Assembly (NCBI GenBank): GCA_035609245.1
Contig: CP141202.1
Location: 372,001-436,000 of the forward strand
Length of the DNA: 64,000 bases
DNA from: Bacteroidales bacterium MB20-C3-3
GTDB taxonomy: Bacteria > Bacteroidota > Bacteroidia > Bacteroidales > UBA932
Direction of reading: 5' to 3'
Of this stretch, positions 38,926-48,260 are shown piece after piece (the stretch's first letter is position 1; each line of letters opens with the position of its first letter). A program made the translations under genes and the position numbers. The notes beneath the pieces are model-generated. The model was given only the letters and a program-made list of their open reading frames with translations, did no database searches and was not told the origin of the DNA.

Positions 38926-38933
38926 CAAATTTA
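38926..38933 (-). promoter_or_regulatory. -7 element of the acyl-CoA synthetase/M28 operon
   Basis: On the minus strand TAAATTTG matches TAnnTTTG, 19 bases before the ATG at 38906. The divergent DUF255 gene starts at 38941, so both promoters must fit in 34 bases. Confidence 0.5.
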
Positions 38934-38940
38934 AAATTTA

Positions 38941-40686
38941 ATGTCTAAGATTTGCTCTCCATATTTAAAGATATTGTCTGGCAAAGGAATCAACTGGTAT
39001 TTTGCTTTGTCGCCAGATCTGATTGCAAGAGCAAAAAATGAGGACAGACTAATTTTCCTGCACATAGGATATCTTAGCAATGTAAGAGTTAGAGAGGAGT
39101 CTAAGAGGCTCTTTTCTGATCCGGAAGTAATTAACACTCTGAATAACAATTTTATATGTATTGCCGAAGATAAAGATGATAATCCAGAGTCATTCCTTGT
39201 TGCACTTGATATGCTTCTTATGAATCAGGATTATTCTTACGGACCTATAAATCTCTTTATTATGCCTGACAGAAGGCCTATCCTGTGCTCATCAGAAACT
39301 GACCCCGAACAATTTCTCAATGTAGCCAATAAAATTCTTAACGCAAAATCTACCCGGAGGGATTTGCTGGATAAGCTTGCTGATGAATTATCACACAGGA
39401 CAAGATTATCAGGAGTTGTAACAAATATTGGGGAGAGAGAAAACAACGAGGCTGAGACACTTCACAAATATGTTAATAATTGGTATAATACAATCTTTCA
39501 TTCTGATTTTACAAAGAATCTTAAACCATATACACCTAATCCCGGTAGTCTCTTTACCATAGTTGAATATTTAAGATACTTTCCTGATAAAAATATTGAA
39601 AACTCACTTATTTCTCTATTAGAATATCTTCAATTTTCCCCACTGTTTGATCCAATTGACGGAGGATTCTTCAGACAAGCTGACGACTACACGTGTGAAA
39701 ATCCACTTTTTGAAAAGAATCTGGAAGATAACAGTCAATATTTGATACTCTACTCAAGTGCCTGGAATTTATTTGGCAAAGAATCATTCAGAGAGACAAC
39801 TTACCATATTTCACATTTTATAAACAGAGAGCTCTCTTCTCCGGCAGGTGGTTATTATAGCAATACAACTATAACAGATAATATTCACGACGCTGTCTAC
39901 TTTTCTTCATCTATAAATGAACTTAGAATACTATTTCCATCGAGATATCAGGAGATATCGCTTGCATTGGGGCTGGATACCAGAGAAGAGGGCAATAAGC
40001 AACAGCTGCCAATCAGAAATCAGGACACCTTTAGCATTTTAAAACACGATGAATTAGAAACACTTAGAGCCAGAAGAAAAGAGCATCGAGGATATTTAAA
40101 AGACACCAGGGTTATTACTTCTTATAATTCTCAATTAATAAAAGCCTTAACAATTTCATACAACTTTACCGGTGATGAATATATGTTAGAGGAGGCATCT
40201 GCTCTGTTTGATTACTTACTAAATCATAATATCAACTCAAAAGGCAGGTTATTAAGATATACATGCTGTTCTAATGGATGCCGGTTTGGATTTCTCTCTG
40301 ATTACGCATATTTTATTGAATCATCTATCTCTTTATTTATCAGCACAGGAAAATCAGAGTATAAAAAGATAGCTGTTAATTACATGGATTTTGTAATAGA
40401 CAATTTTTACAAACCTGAAAATGGCATGTTCAGTAAATCTGAAAAGGGATCGGAAGTACCTGTTGTGCCATTCAAAAGAGAGTCAAATATTGATCTGATA
40501 AAACCATCAGCCAATTCAATAATGGCAGGAAATATGGTTGAAATGTACAAGATTACAAAAGATGAGAGATATATTCAAATTGCCAGTCAGCAAATTGGCA
40601 ATATTATACCATCACTCGGATTTTCAGGACCATTACTTTCCAGCTGGGCTCACAAAATAATGCTGTTTGCGCTACTTCCTAAATAA
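38941..40686 (+). CDS. DUF255/YyaL-like protein with altered thioredoxin-like site
   Basis: The 581-residue protein aligns with the YyaL/SPATA20 family, which has a thioredoxin-like N-terminal domain and a six-hairpin glycosidase-like C-terminal domain. The N-terminal landmarks LIFLHIGYLSN and ICIAEDKDDNP are recognisable. Where the family usually has a CHWCH-type redox motif this protein reads LSNVRVREESKRLF, without cysteines. It is also about 100 residues shorter than typical members. A structural or sugar-related role is more likely than redox activity. The 3' end overlaps queA by 15 bases. Confidence 0.72.
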   Translation: MSKICSPYLKILSGKGINWYFALSPDLIARAKNEDRLIFLHIGYLSNVRVREESKRLFSDPEVINTLNNNFICIAEDKDDNPESFLVALDMLLMNQDYSYGPINLFIMPDRRPILCSSETDPEQFLNVANKILNAKSTRRDLLDKLADELSHRTRLSGVVTNIGERENNEAETLHKYVNNWYNTIFHSDFTKNLKPYTPNPGSLFTIVEYLRYFPDKNIENSLISLLEYLQFSPLFDPIDGGFFRQADDYTCENPLFEKNLEDNSQYLILYSSAWNLFGKESFRETTYHISHFINRELSSPAGGYYSNTTITDNIHDAVYFSSSINELRILFPSRYQEISLALGLDTREEGNKQQLPIRNQDTFSILKHDELETLRARRKEHRGYLKDTRVITSYNSQLIKALTISYNFTGDEYMLEEASALFDYLLNHNINSKGRLLRYTCCSNGCRFGFLSDYAYFIESSISLFISTGKSEYKKIAVNYMDFVIDNFYKPENGMFSKSEKGSEVPVVPFKRESNIDLIKPSANSIMAGNMVEMYKITKDERYIQIASQQIGNIIPSLGFSGPLLSSWAHKIMLFALLPK

Positions 40687-41889
40687 AATTGAACTGTCTC
40701 CATAGCTTAAGAATCTAAAACCATTATTTAAAGCATAGTTATATATATCCATCCACCTATCACCAACAAAGGCAGCAATTAAAAGCAAAAGTGTACTTCT
40801 TGGCTGATGAAAATTTGTTATAAGCACATTAATAATTTTAAAAGTGTAACCAGGGACAATAATAATACTTGTTCTGGAGCTGAATTGATCAATGGATCTG
40901 CTCTCCATCCAATCAGCAAGAGCATTAATGGCTTCTAATGAGGATAATGCGTATTCCCGCACATAGGGCTCCCACTGATCAACCTCAGAAGGATATGCTC
41001 CCTCATAACACTTTACACCTATATAATACAGACTCTCTAATGTCCGTGCTGATGTTGTACCCACAGATACAATTGATTTACCAGCCATTCCGGATGCCAG
41101 TTCTCTTAAGAATTTCAACGAAACAGAGAAGGGCTCTGAATGCATAGGATGATCTTTAATTGAATCGCTTTTTACCGGTTTAAAAGTACCTGCCCCCACA
41201 TGCAGAGAAAGTTCACCTCGAACAACACCTTTAAAATCCAACTTATTCAATACACTATCAGTGAAATGCAACCCAGCGGTAGGTGCAGCTACAGAACCTC
41301 TGTAGCGAGCATATACAGTTTGATATCTTTCAGTATCACTCTCCTCGGTTTCTCTGTTCAGATATGGAGGTATTGGGACTTTTCCGCACAATTCCAATAA
41401 ATGGGCAAATGAGAGGCCACCCTCCCACAAGAACCTGATTATTGAAGTCTCACCGTTATTAGACTCTCTTATAGCAGTAAATTTATAATCTTCAAGTTCC
41501 GGATGGCCGGTTGAGTCAAATAATATAACCCCGGACTTCCATTTTTTACTGTTACCAATGACACATTTCCATGTACATTGAGAAGTAGATTCAAATGAAG
41601 TGGTATAATCCGATGGGATTTCCGGTTCAATACAAAAGATTTCAATATGAGCACCGCTATCTTTCCGGAAAAAAAGTCTTGCAGGGACAACTTTTGTGTT
41701 GTTAAATATCATCAGAGAATTCTCAGGAACAAACTCTGCGAGATTTGAAAATTTATCATCTGAGACAACATTGTCTTTAAATATTAAAATTTTGGAATCA
41801 TCTCTTGAGGGTAAGGGATATTTTGCAATTTTTTCTTCAGGTAGATTATAAGAAAAATCATCAATCTTAATTTCAGGCTCCACAATCAA
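40672..41889 (-). CDS. queA: S-adenosylmethionine:tRNA ribosyltransferase-isomerase
   Basis: The 405-residue enzyme moves the ribose part of SAM onto 7-aminomethyl-7-deazaguanine in tRNA, a late step of queuosine synthesis. Family patterns are DDFSYNLPEEKIAKYPL near the N-terminus, VAAPTAGLHFT in the centre and TNFHQPRSTLLLLIAAFVG near the C-terminus. It is slightly longer than many QueA proteins because of an insertion in the middle domain. Confidence 0.95.
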   Translation of the reverse strand: MIVEPEIKIDDFSYNLPEEKIAKYPLPSRDDSKILIFKDNVVSDDKFSNLAEFVPENSLMIFNNTKVVPARLFFRKDSGAHIEIFCIEPEIPSDYTTSFESTSQCTWKCVIGNSKKWKSGVILFDSTGHPELEDYKFTAIRESNNGETSIIRFLWEGGLSFAHLLELCGKVPIPPYLNRETEESDTERYQTVYARYRGSVAAPTAGLHFTDSVLNKLDFKGVVRGELSLHVGAGTFKPVKSDSIKDHPMHSEPFSVSLKFLRELASGMAGKSIVSVGTTSARTLESLYYIGVKCYEGAYPSEVDQWEPYVREYALSSLEAINALADWMESRSIDQFSSRTSIIIVPGYTFKIINVLITNFHQPRSTLLLLIAAFVGDRWMDIYNYALNNGFRFLSYGDSSILFRK

Positions 41890-41899
41890 TTATTTTTTG

Positions 41900-41907
41900 C
41901 AAAGCTA
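41900..41907 (-). promoter_or_regulatory. -7 element of queA
   Basis: On the minus strand TAGCTTTG matches TAnnTTTG, about ten bases before the queA ATG. This would leave a very short leader, so it is tentative. Confidence 0.35.
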
Positions 41908-41953
41908 TATAATTATAGGTTTAAAGAAAAATGATCGGTTTTTGAATAATTGT

Positions 41954-42387
41954 TTACAAATGTGATTCACTTATCTAAACCAGCACAGAGACATTTGTAG
42001 ATGCGCTAAATAGAATGTTGATTACATCCGTAATTATACATAAAGATCGAATATAGATGTTATTTATGAACCCTTTTCAATCATCTTTATAATTTGATTA
42101 TCTGCACTTTATGCTTTTTATTTAAAGCTATATATAGCTATTTGTCACTTAAAACCAATAATTTCTTTATACAATCAATACCTATAATCATTTATCAGTC
42201 TTATTTGCTTTATATCCAAGCTTTTATAACGATTTTCTAAACTATATATTTAATTACTTAAGAATTATATAAAAATTTCTTAATTAATTGAATTAAAGTT
42301 GTATACACAAATAATAATAAATCAAGATTACATTTGTATAATTCGAATAATTAACTTATGTAAACAATATTTATATTACATTTGTAA
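41954..42387. promoter_or_regulatory. AT-rich control region with repeated TTACAnnTGTAA-like motifs
   Basis: The 516-base gap between queA and the HTH gene holds no gene I can see and is very AT-rich. It contains several copies of a near-palindrome: TTACAAATGTGA at 41954, ACATTTGTA at 41991, TTACATTTGTAT at 42328 and the perfect TTACATTTGTAA at 42376-42387. The last two also contain TACATTTG, a TAnnTTTG -7 match; the nearer ends 21 bases before the HTH start. They could be operators overlapping promoters, giving negative autoregulation. Confidence 0.45.
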
Positions 42388-42405
42388 TTACTGAAGTTTA
42401 CATTT

Positions 42406-42861
42406 ATGAAAAGTCGTTTACAGCAATTTTTAGAGGTAGAGCAGCTCTCTCCGGCTAAACTGGCAGACATTATCGGCACTCAACGATCTGGCCTCTCTCA
42501 CATATTATCAGGGAGAAATAAACCAGGTTTCGATTTTATTCAGAAGCTTCTTTTAAAGTTCCCTGCCCTTAATGCAGAATGGCTTATTACAGGAAAAGGA
42601 AAAATGTACAAAGAGAGTACTGAACGACCTCAACCAGACAAATCAACATTTAAAAGCAATCAAAGACCTGCTGATGAAGAACTCATATGTTCAGATAATG
42701 AGGATTTTACAGGTGATTTTCCGGAATATGAACTCACTGAGAATTCCGTAAATGATAAAATTCAGGAGATTCCCCGCGAAAAAAAGAATCTCAAAAGGAT
42801 ATTGCTGATTTATTCTGATAACACTTTTCAAGAGATAAGGCCTGCTAAAGTTGGTTTCTAG
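42406..42861 (+). CDS. small helix-turn-helix regulator
   Basis: The 151-residue protein has an XRE-like helix-turn-helix at residues 12-45 (LSPAKLADIIGTQRSGLSHILSGRNKPG) followed by ALNAEWLITGKGKMY, a form common in Bacteroidota phage-like or housekeeping regulators. The acidic C-terminal part has no recognised domain. The upstream palindromes are candidate operators. It precedes pyrD, which seems to have its own promoter. Confidence 0.8.
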   Translation: MKSRLQQFLEVEQLSPAKLADIIGTQRSGLSHILSGRNKPGFDFIQKLLLKFPALNAEWLITGKGKMYKESTERPQPDKSTFKSNQRPADEELICSDNEDFTGDFPEYELTENSVNDKIQEIPREKKNLKRILLIYSDNTFQEIRPAKVGF

Positions 42862-42874
42862 GTTTTATAATTTA

Positions 42875-42882
42875 TATCTTTG
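42875..42882 (+). promoter_or_regulatory. -7 element of pyrD
   Basis: TATCTTTG matches TAnnTTTG and lies 13 bases before the ATG at 42896, making the earlier in-frame start at 42851 unlikely. Confidence 0.5.
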
Positions 42883-42895
42883 TGCAAACAAAAAA

Positions 42896-43942
42896 ATGAT
42901 GTTCCGGTTACTAATCAAACCTCTTCTTTTTTCATTTACACCAGAAACAGCGCACAACATAGTTGCTAAATTGCTTCTGTTGCTTTCATACATTCCATTG
43001 TCAAAATATATAGTAAGAGCACTCTTTCATTTCTCCTCTCCCGCACTTGAGAGAGAGGTTATGGGTATAAAATTCCCTAATCCTGTAGGATTAGCAGCTG
43101 GATTTGACAAGAATGCAGAACTGTACAATCCTCTTTCTGATTTCGGATTTGGGTTTATTGAAATTGGATCAGTGACTCCTGTAGAACAACCCGGCAATTC
43201 AAAACCCCGAATTTTCAGGCTGGTAGATGATAAAGCTCTGATTAACCGCATGGGGATTAACAATAAAGGGGTAAAACATACCGTATCCAGATTAAAACAG
43301 ATTAAGCCGAGGGTCATTATTGGAGGTAATATTAGCAAAAGTACAGCAAGCACTAATGATCAGGCGGCTCTTGATTACGAAAAGAGTTTTGCTCAACTAT
43401 ACGACTTTGTAGATTATTTTGTTGTTAATGTATCTTGTCCAAATGTAAAGGGATTAACCAAACTTCAAGATATAACTTCTTTATCAGAGATAGTGGACAG
43501 ACTGACTCTTTTAAGAAAGTACTACGATGATTACAGACCTATATTACTAAAAGTATCTCCTGATCTATCAGAAGAGCAACTTGACGAAATTATTGAACTT
43601 ATTTTGGTGTCGGGGTTGGACGGAATAGTTGCAACTAATACGACAATTTCAAGAGATAATCTTATTACAGAGAGAGCCAAAGTTGAGGTAGTTGGAGAGG
43701 GAGGTTTAAGTGGGGCCCCTATTTTTAACAGAAGCCTTGAGATGGTAAGATATATTAGTAAAAAAACCGGAGGTCAATTACCAATTATTGGGGTGGGTGG
43801 AATTATTACCCCTCACCAGGCAAAAATGATGCTGGATGCCGGTGCAAGTCTGGTCCAAATATATACTGGCTTTATATATAATGGTCCTGGTTTTGTCCGT
43901 CGAATATTAAGATACCTTAATAAACAAGAGCCAAAATGCTGA
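42896..43942 (+). CDS. pyrD: dihydroorotate dehydrogenase, quinone type
   Basis: With the ATG at 42896 the product is 348 residues. The N-terminal helices (MMFRLLIKPLLFSFTPETAHN) are typical of the membrane-associated class 2 enzyme. FMN-barrel patterns are NPVGLAAGFDKNAE, FVVNVSCPN and GVGGI with a C-terminal GASLVQIYTG. It oxidises dihydroorotate to orotate using quinone, the fourth step of pyrimidine synthesis. It overlaps cinA by seven bases. Confidence 0.95.
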   Translation: MMFRLLIKPLLFSFTPETAHNIVAKLLLLLSYIPLSKYIVRALFHFSSPALEREVMGIKFPNPVGLAAGFDKNAELYNPLSDFGFGFIEIGSVTPVEQPGNSKPRIFRLVDDKALINRMGINNKGVKHTVSRLKQIKPRVIIGGNISKSTASTNDQAALDYEKSFAQLYDFVDYFVVNVSCPNVKGLTKLQDITSLSEIVDRLTLLRKYYDDYRPILLKVSPDLSEEQLDEIIELILVSGLDGIVATNTTISRDNLITERAKVEVVGEGGLSGAPIFNRSLEMVRYISKKTGGQLPIIGVGGIITPHQAKMMLDAGASLVQIYTGFIYNGPGFVRRILRYLNKQEPKC

Positions 43943-45183
43943 CAGCCTCGATATTAACAATTGGAGACGAAATTTTAATTGGTCAAATTGTAGATTCAAA
44001 TAAATCCTATATATCAGGGTTACTCAATTTAATTGGAGTAAAGGTAATAAGTCATCAATCAACCGGAGATGATGAGTTTACCATTGAAAGCTCAATTGTT
44101 AAGTTACTTAAAGAGAGTGATATCATTATAGTTACAGGAGGTTTGGGCCCCACTAAAGATGATATAACAAAAAAGGTTTTGGGAAAAATTTCCGGGAGCA
44201 ATGATTTTAAGCTTGATAAAAAGCAACTTGAAATTATAAAGGCGATATGTTTGAAGAGGGGAATAGAACTCTCTTCATTAAATAAAGATCAGGCTCTTGT
44301 TCCTGAGAAGTGTACTGTGCTTGAAAACACACAGGGAACTGCTCCCGGGATGATGTTTGAGATAAATGGAAGACTTTTGTTTTCATTGCCAGGAGTGCCA
44401 TATGAGATGCAATATCTTATGAAAGAGGTGCTTAATAAGATAAGTAGTTTACGCCAAACTGAAACAATATTTCATAAAACTATAAACACATTTGGAATTC
44501 CTGAATCAGAGCTTGCTACAAAAATATCAGCCTGGGAGGATTCACTGCCTTTCAACTATAAACTTGCCTATTTACCCAACCCTGCCAGAGGGGTCAAACT
44601 TAGACTCTCAGTGTATCAGGGTGTGGATAATAGTACGCCTGATAAAGTAAAACAGTTGTTTACACAGCTATATTCAATTATTGGTGATTCAATATATGGA
44701 GAAGAGGAGGAGACTTTAGAATCTGTCGTTTTTCAATCGCTGACCAAAAGAGGTGAAACATTGTCAATAGCAGAATCTTGTACAGGTGGTGAAATATCAT
44801 CAATATTTACCACTTTACCAGGAGTCTCATCTGTTTTCAAGGGCGGAGTAGTTGCATACGATAATAAAGCAAAGATCAATATTCTGGGCGTATCTAAATC
44901 AATAATAGAGGAGTCGGGAGCAGTGAGTGAAGAGTGTGTAGTTGCTATGGCAGAGGGAGCTAAGAGATTATTTGGCACTGACTGGGCAATTGCAACTTCA
45001 GGAATTGCAGGTCCCAGTGGTGGTTCAGAAGAAAAACCTGTTGGCACATTATGGGTAGCAATATCGGGCCCGGGAATTACGACAACTAATAAAGCTATAT
45101 TTTCAGGCGACAGAGAGCGAAATATTATCAGATTTTCGTCTGCCTCAATCAATTTACTGAGAAAGGCATTACAAAATTTATAA
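43936..45183 (+). CDS. cinA: CinA-family competence/damage-inducible protein
   Basis: The 415-residue protein has the N-terminal MoCF/COG1058 nucleotide-binding domain (TIGDEILIGQIVDSN, VTGGLGPTKDD) and the C-terminal PncC-like nicotinamide mononucleotide deamidase domain (AESCTGGEISS, TSGIAGPSGG). It probably recycles NMN or hydrolyses ADP-ribose derivatives. Both domains are full length. Confidence 0.93.
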   Translation: MLTASILTIGDEILIGQIVDSNKSYISGLLNLIGVKVISHQSTGDDEFTIESSIVKLLKESDIIIVTGGLGPTKDDITKKVLGKISGSNDFKLDKKQLEIIKAICLKRGIELSSLNKDQALVPEKCTVLENTQGTAPGMMFEINGRLLFSLPGVPYEMQYLMKEVLNKISSLRQTETIFHKTINTFGIPESELATKISAWEDSLPFNYKLAYLPNPARGVKLRLSVYQGVDNSTPDKVKQLFTQLYSIIGDSIYGEEEETLESVVFQSLTKRGETLSIAESCTGGEISSIFTTLPGVSSVFKGGVVAYDNKAKINILGVSKSIIEESGAVSEECVVAMAEGAKRLFGTDWAIATSGIAGPSGGSEEKPVGTLWVAISGPGITTTNKAIFSGDRERNIIRFSSASINLLRKALQNL

Positions 45184-45269
45184 AAGCTTAATTTCCTTAT
45201 TAAATTTGACTATAACATATTTGTTTGTTAATAACCTTAAAAAAAACTATCTAGTTATTTTATCTTATT

Positions 45270-46373
45270 ATGAAGTATTTAATATTAATAATTTCGATAT
45301 TTATGAGTTTTTCCTGTGCAAACAATAAGGCATATAATGATGCTGAAAAAATATGTAAAGATGTTGATTCATTGTTTAGTTCTCAATATCCTTCAAACGA
45401 ACCGGGGGTCTCGGTTTTAATTATGAAAGAGGATTCTGTTATTTTCTCTCAAGGATACGGTATAGCTGATTTATCCACCGGGTTAACAATTGATGATAAT
45501 ACATTCTTTAACATCGCCTCCGTCTCCAAGCAATTCTCTGCTGTAGCAATTATGATGCTTGCAGAGGAGGGAAAACTATCTCTTGATGATAATCTAAAAA
45601 AATGGTTTCCGGATTTTCAGGCAGATTTTTTTAATGATATTAAGTTAAGCCATTTGCTTTCACATACATCAGGAATTCCTGATTCCAGGGATAGGAGTAA
45701 CCGAGAATTTGTAACAAAAGCAACAGATGTGGAATCATATAGCTATATAGCAAAACTTGATTCATTAAACTTTAAACCAGGATCAAAATACGAATATATG
45801 AATCCCACATTTCAATTAATGTATTCTATTATTGAAATGGCCTCCGGAATACCGTTTGAAACATTTATGAAAGAGCGTATTTTTAATCCTTCCGGAATGG
45901 AGGAGACTCTATACTTTGAAGAGGGCCGGTTTATTCCCAGAATGGCTCATGGATATTTGCAAAATGGTGATACAAAAGTTTTTGAGGAATTTGATTATGG
46001 AGAGGAGAGTTTCTTTGCTACAAAGGCCGACGGTGGTATTTATACATCAGTCCGAGAATTCATCAATTGGGAAAAAGTTCTGCGTAAAAACATCCTTATA
46101 AGTGAGAAAATGACCAATGATGCTCACTCACCAAAAATTAAAATTGAGGAAATTGTTGATAACTATTATGGATACGGCTGGTTTATAGAGAAAAGAGCTG
46201 ACTACCCTACCAAAATCTACCACACAGGAGATAATGGCGGCTTCCAGATATACGCAGCAAGATACCCTGAAGAGAACATTCTGATTCTTATCTTTTCCAA
46301 TAGAAATGACAAGAACAGAGAGGAGAATGCATACTCTATAGATCAAATACTTAAAAAGGCAGGATGGTTGTAA
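45270..46373 (+). CDS. serine hydrolase of the beta-lactamase/PBP4-like family, lipoprotein
   Basis: The 367-residue protein has a lipoprotein signal (ISIFMSFSC). The catalytic SxxK is in ASVSKQFSAV, the YxN motif in EYMNPT, and the C-terminal HTGDNGGF stands in for the KTG-like box. Such proteins are esterases, D-aminopeptidases or penicillin-binding relatives at the cell envelope. There is no sign that it gives drug resistance. It is not related to OXA-347 in the window beyond the superfamily. Confidence 0.86.
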   Translation: MKYLILIISIFMSFSCANNKAYNDAEKICKDVDSLFSSQYPSNEPGVSVLIMKEDSVIFSQGYGIADLSTGLTIDDNTFFNIASVSKQFSAVAIMMLAEEGKLSLDDNLKKWFPDFQADFFNDIKLSHLLSHTSGIPDSRDRSNREFVTKATDVESYSYIAKLDSLNFKPGSKYEYMNPTFQLMYSIIEMASGIPFETFMKERIFNPSGMEETLYFEEGRFIPRMAHGYLQNGDTKVFEEFDYGEESFFATKADGGIYTSVREFINWEKVLRKNILISEKMTNDAHSPKIKIEEIVDNYYGYGWFIEKRADYPTKIYHTGDNGGFQIYAARYPEENILILIFSNRNDKNREENAYSIDQILKKAGWL

Positions 46374-46378
46374 TTCTA

Positions 46379-47140
46379 TTATTGCTTTCTATCAATTATT
46401 GATACACCTGCCTGAGCAAGTGGCATAACAGTAACATCACTTATGTTTACATGAGGAGGGGCAGTTGCAACAAAGAGCACGACATCTGCTATATCCTTAG
46501 CAACAAGAGGTTCAAACCCCTTATAAACATTGGTTGCCTTATCAGCATCTCCTTTAAAGCGTACCATTGAAAACTCAGTTTCAACAGCACCGGGACAAAC
46601 CTGAGATACTTTTATGTTATGCTTATGCAGGTCCATCATCATTCCTCTTGAAAGTGCATCGACTGCATGCTTGGTAGCGCAATAGACATTACCATTAGGA
46701 TATACATCTTTGCCGGCTATTGAACCAATATTGATTATCTGTCCGGAGCCTCTCTTTATCATTAGATTGGCAACAATTTTTGAAACATATAGCAGCCCTT
46801 TTATATTTGTATCAATCATCCTCTCCCAGTCGTCAATCACACCCTGCTGAATAGAGTTCAATCCTACAGCTAGTCCTGCATTATTAACCAATAGATCAAT
46901 TTCCTGCCACCTTGACGGGAGGGCTCCCAAATAGTGTTCAACCTGACTAAGCTCTCTTACATCAAAACTAAGTGGCAATACTTTGTTTTTAAAATCATTC
47001 TCAATGTATTTGGCAACTCTTGTAAGTTGAGCTACTCTTCTTCCAGTAATAATAAGATCATACCCGGCACGAGCTAATGAAACAGCAACAGCCTCTCCTA
47101 TTCCGGAAGTTGCTCCGGTTACCAACGCAATTTTACCCAT
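46379..47140 (-). CDS. short-chain dehydrogenase/reductase (YdfG-like)
   Basis: The 253-residue SDR has the cofactor motif VTGATSGIGEAV, the NNAG motif and the catalytic Tyr-Lys in YCATKHAV. The closest named group is the NADP-dependent 3-hydroxy acid (serine/allo-threonine) dehydrogenase YdfG. The Arg after the first strand (TGRRVAQL) supports NADP use. The real substrate is not known. It lies seven bases after the dipeptidase gene. Confidence 0.87.
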   Translation of the reverse strand: MGKIALVTGATSGIGEAVAVSLARAGYDLIITGRRVAQLTRVAKYIENDFKNKVLPLSFDVRELSQVEHYLGALPSRWQEIDLLVNNAGLAVGLNSIQQGVIDDWERMIDTNIKGLLYVSKIVANLMIKRGSGQIINIGSIAGKDVYPNGNVYCATKHAVDALSRGMMMDLHKHNIKVSQVCPGAVETEFSMVRFKGDADKATNVYKGFEPLVAKDIADVVLFVATAPPHVNISDVTVMPLAQAGVSIIDRKQ

Positions 47141-47147
47141 ATTCTAT

Positions 47148-48227
47148 TTAATCTAATAATCTTAAGAAATTATCTCCCATTATTTTTTTAATATCTTCAT
47201 CACTATATCCCCTGTTTATCAGCTCTTCAGTTAGAACAGGAAGTTTATCCACACCCTCTAACCCCTCCGGAGTCACCTCAATCCCATCGAAATCAGTCCC
47301 AATTCCCACATAATCAGCCCCAACAAGTTTAACAACATGATCAATGTGATCTGCAACCTCCTTATATGAAGGCCGTTTAAGGGCAAACATTTCCATTTTT
47401 GCCTTCTCGTAAGCATCATTGTGTTGATCAGGATTATCTTTCCATAGCTTCTCAACCTCTTCAAAGGCATCACATAATGGCCAGAATTCCTTTGCATATT
47501 CACTATTCAGGAACGGAGGATAAAAATTAATCTGGACAACTCCACCAGTAGCAGCGATATCTTTAATCATCTGATCTGTGAGATTTCTGGGATGATTAGC
47601 AATAGCCCTGCAACATGAGTGAGTTGCAACAACGGGTGATGAAGAGTATTTTATCACATCTCTAAACGAATCATCTGAAATATGAGAAACATCAATAAGC
47701 ATACCCAACCTGTTCATCTCTTTTACTACCTCTATTCCAAAAGGACTAAGGCCGTTCCACCTCTTTTCCTTTGTAGCACATGAGTCGCAAATATTATTGT
47801 TTCCGGCATGTGTTAGTGTCATATATCTAACACCCATATCATAGAAAAGCCTCAGCAAACTAAGATCATCCTGTATTGGAAGCCCATTCTCCATTCCCAA
47901 AAAGACAGAGAGAACGCCGGTTTCAAAATTATCTCTTGCATCCTGAGCTTCAAGAGCAACTGCAACCTTCCCTTCACTAGCCTCGACGGCATCATATGTT
48001 CTGGCAATCATCTGCATAGCTCTTCTGGTTGCAGTATCGGCATTTATTGTATTTGGTGTATATATAGCAAAGAAGGCAGCATTGAGGCCGCCCTCTCTCA
48101 TCCTAATGAAATCAAAATGTCCCTGATTAGATTTAATATTAATGTCAGCCCCCCCTAAAAGTCTGATTGGAGTATCACAGTGAGAATCAAGTACAAAGAT
48201 ACTTTCGTGTAAAGGTTTATTTTGCAT
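47148..48227 (-). CDS. M19 membrane-dipeptidase family protein
   Basis: With the ATG at 48227 the protein has 359 residues. The metal ligands start with the HxD of LDSHCDTPIRL, and the bridging Glu is in FLGMENGLP. His ligands follow in LTHAGNNN and THSCCRA, and GIGTDFDG is near the C-terminus. It hydrolyses dipeptides, including some with D-residues. It fits with the C69 dipeptidase at the left edge as peptide-use capacity. Confidence 0.92.
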   Translation of the reverse strand: MQNKPLHESIFVLDSHCDTPIRLLGGADINIKSNQGHFDFIRMREGGLNAAFFAIYTPNTINADTATRRAMQMIARTYDAVEASEGKVAVALEAQDARDNFETGVLSVFLGMENGLPIQDDLSLLRLFYDMGVRYMTLTHAGNNNICDSCATKEKRWNGLSPFGIEVVKEMNRLGMLIDVSHISDDSFRDVIKYSSSPVVATHSCCRAIANHPRNLTDQMIKDIAATGGVVQINFYPPFLNSEYAKEFWPLCDAFEEVEKLWKDNPDQHNDAYEKAKMEMFALKRPSYKEVADHIDHVVKLVGADYVGIGTDFDGIEVTPEGLEGVDKLPVLTEELINRGYSDEDIKKIMGDNFLRLLD

Positions 48228-48260
48228 GATATTTATGGAAATTTTCCATAAATATAGCAA

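Noticed and set aside
41890..42405. A tRNA or small RNA gene in the 516-base gap
   Set aside because: No cloverleaf or GC-containing stem of suitable size was seen; the region is AT-rich with only short dyads.
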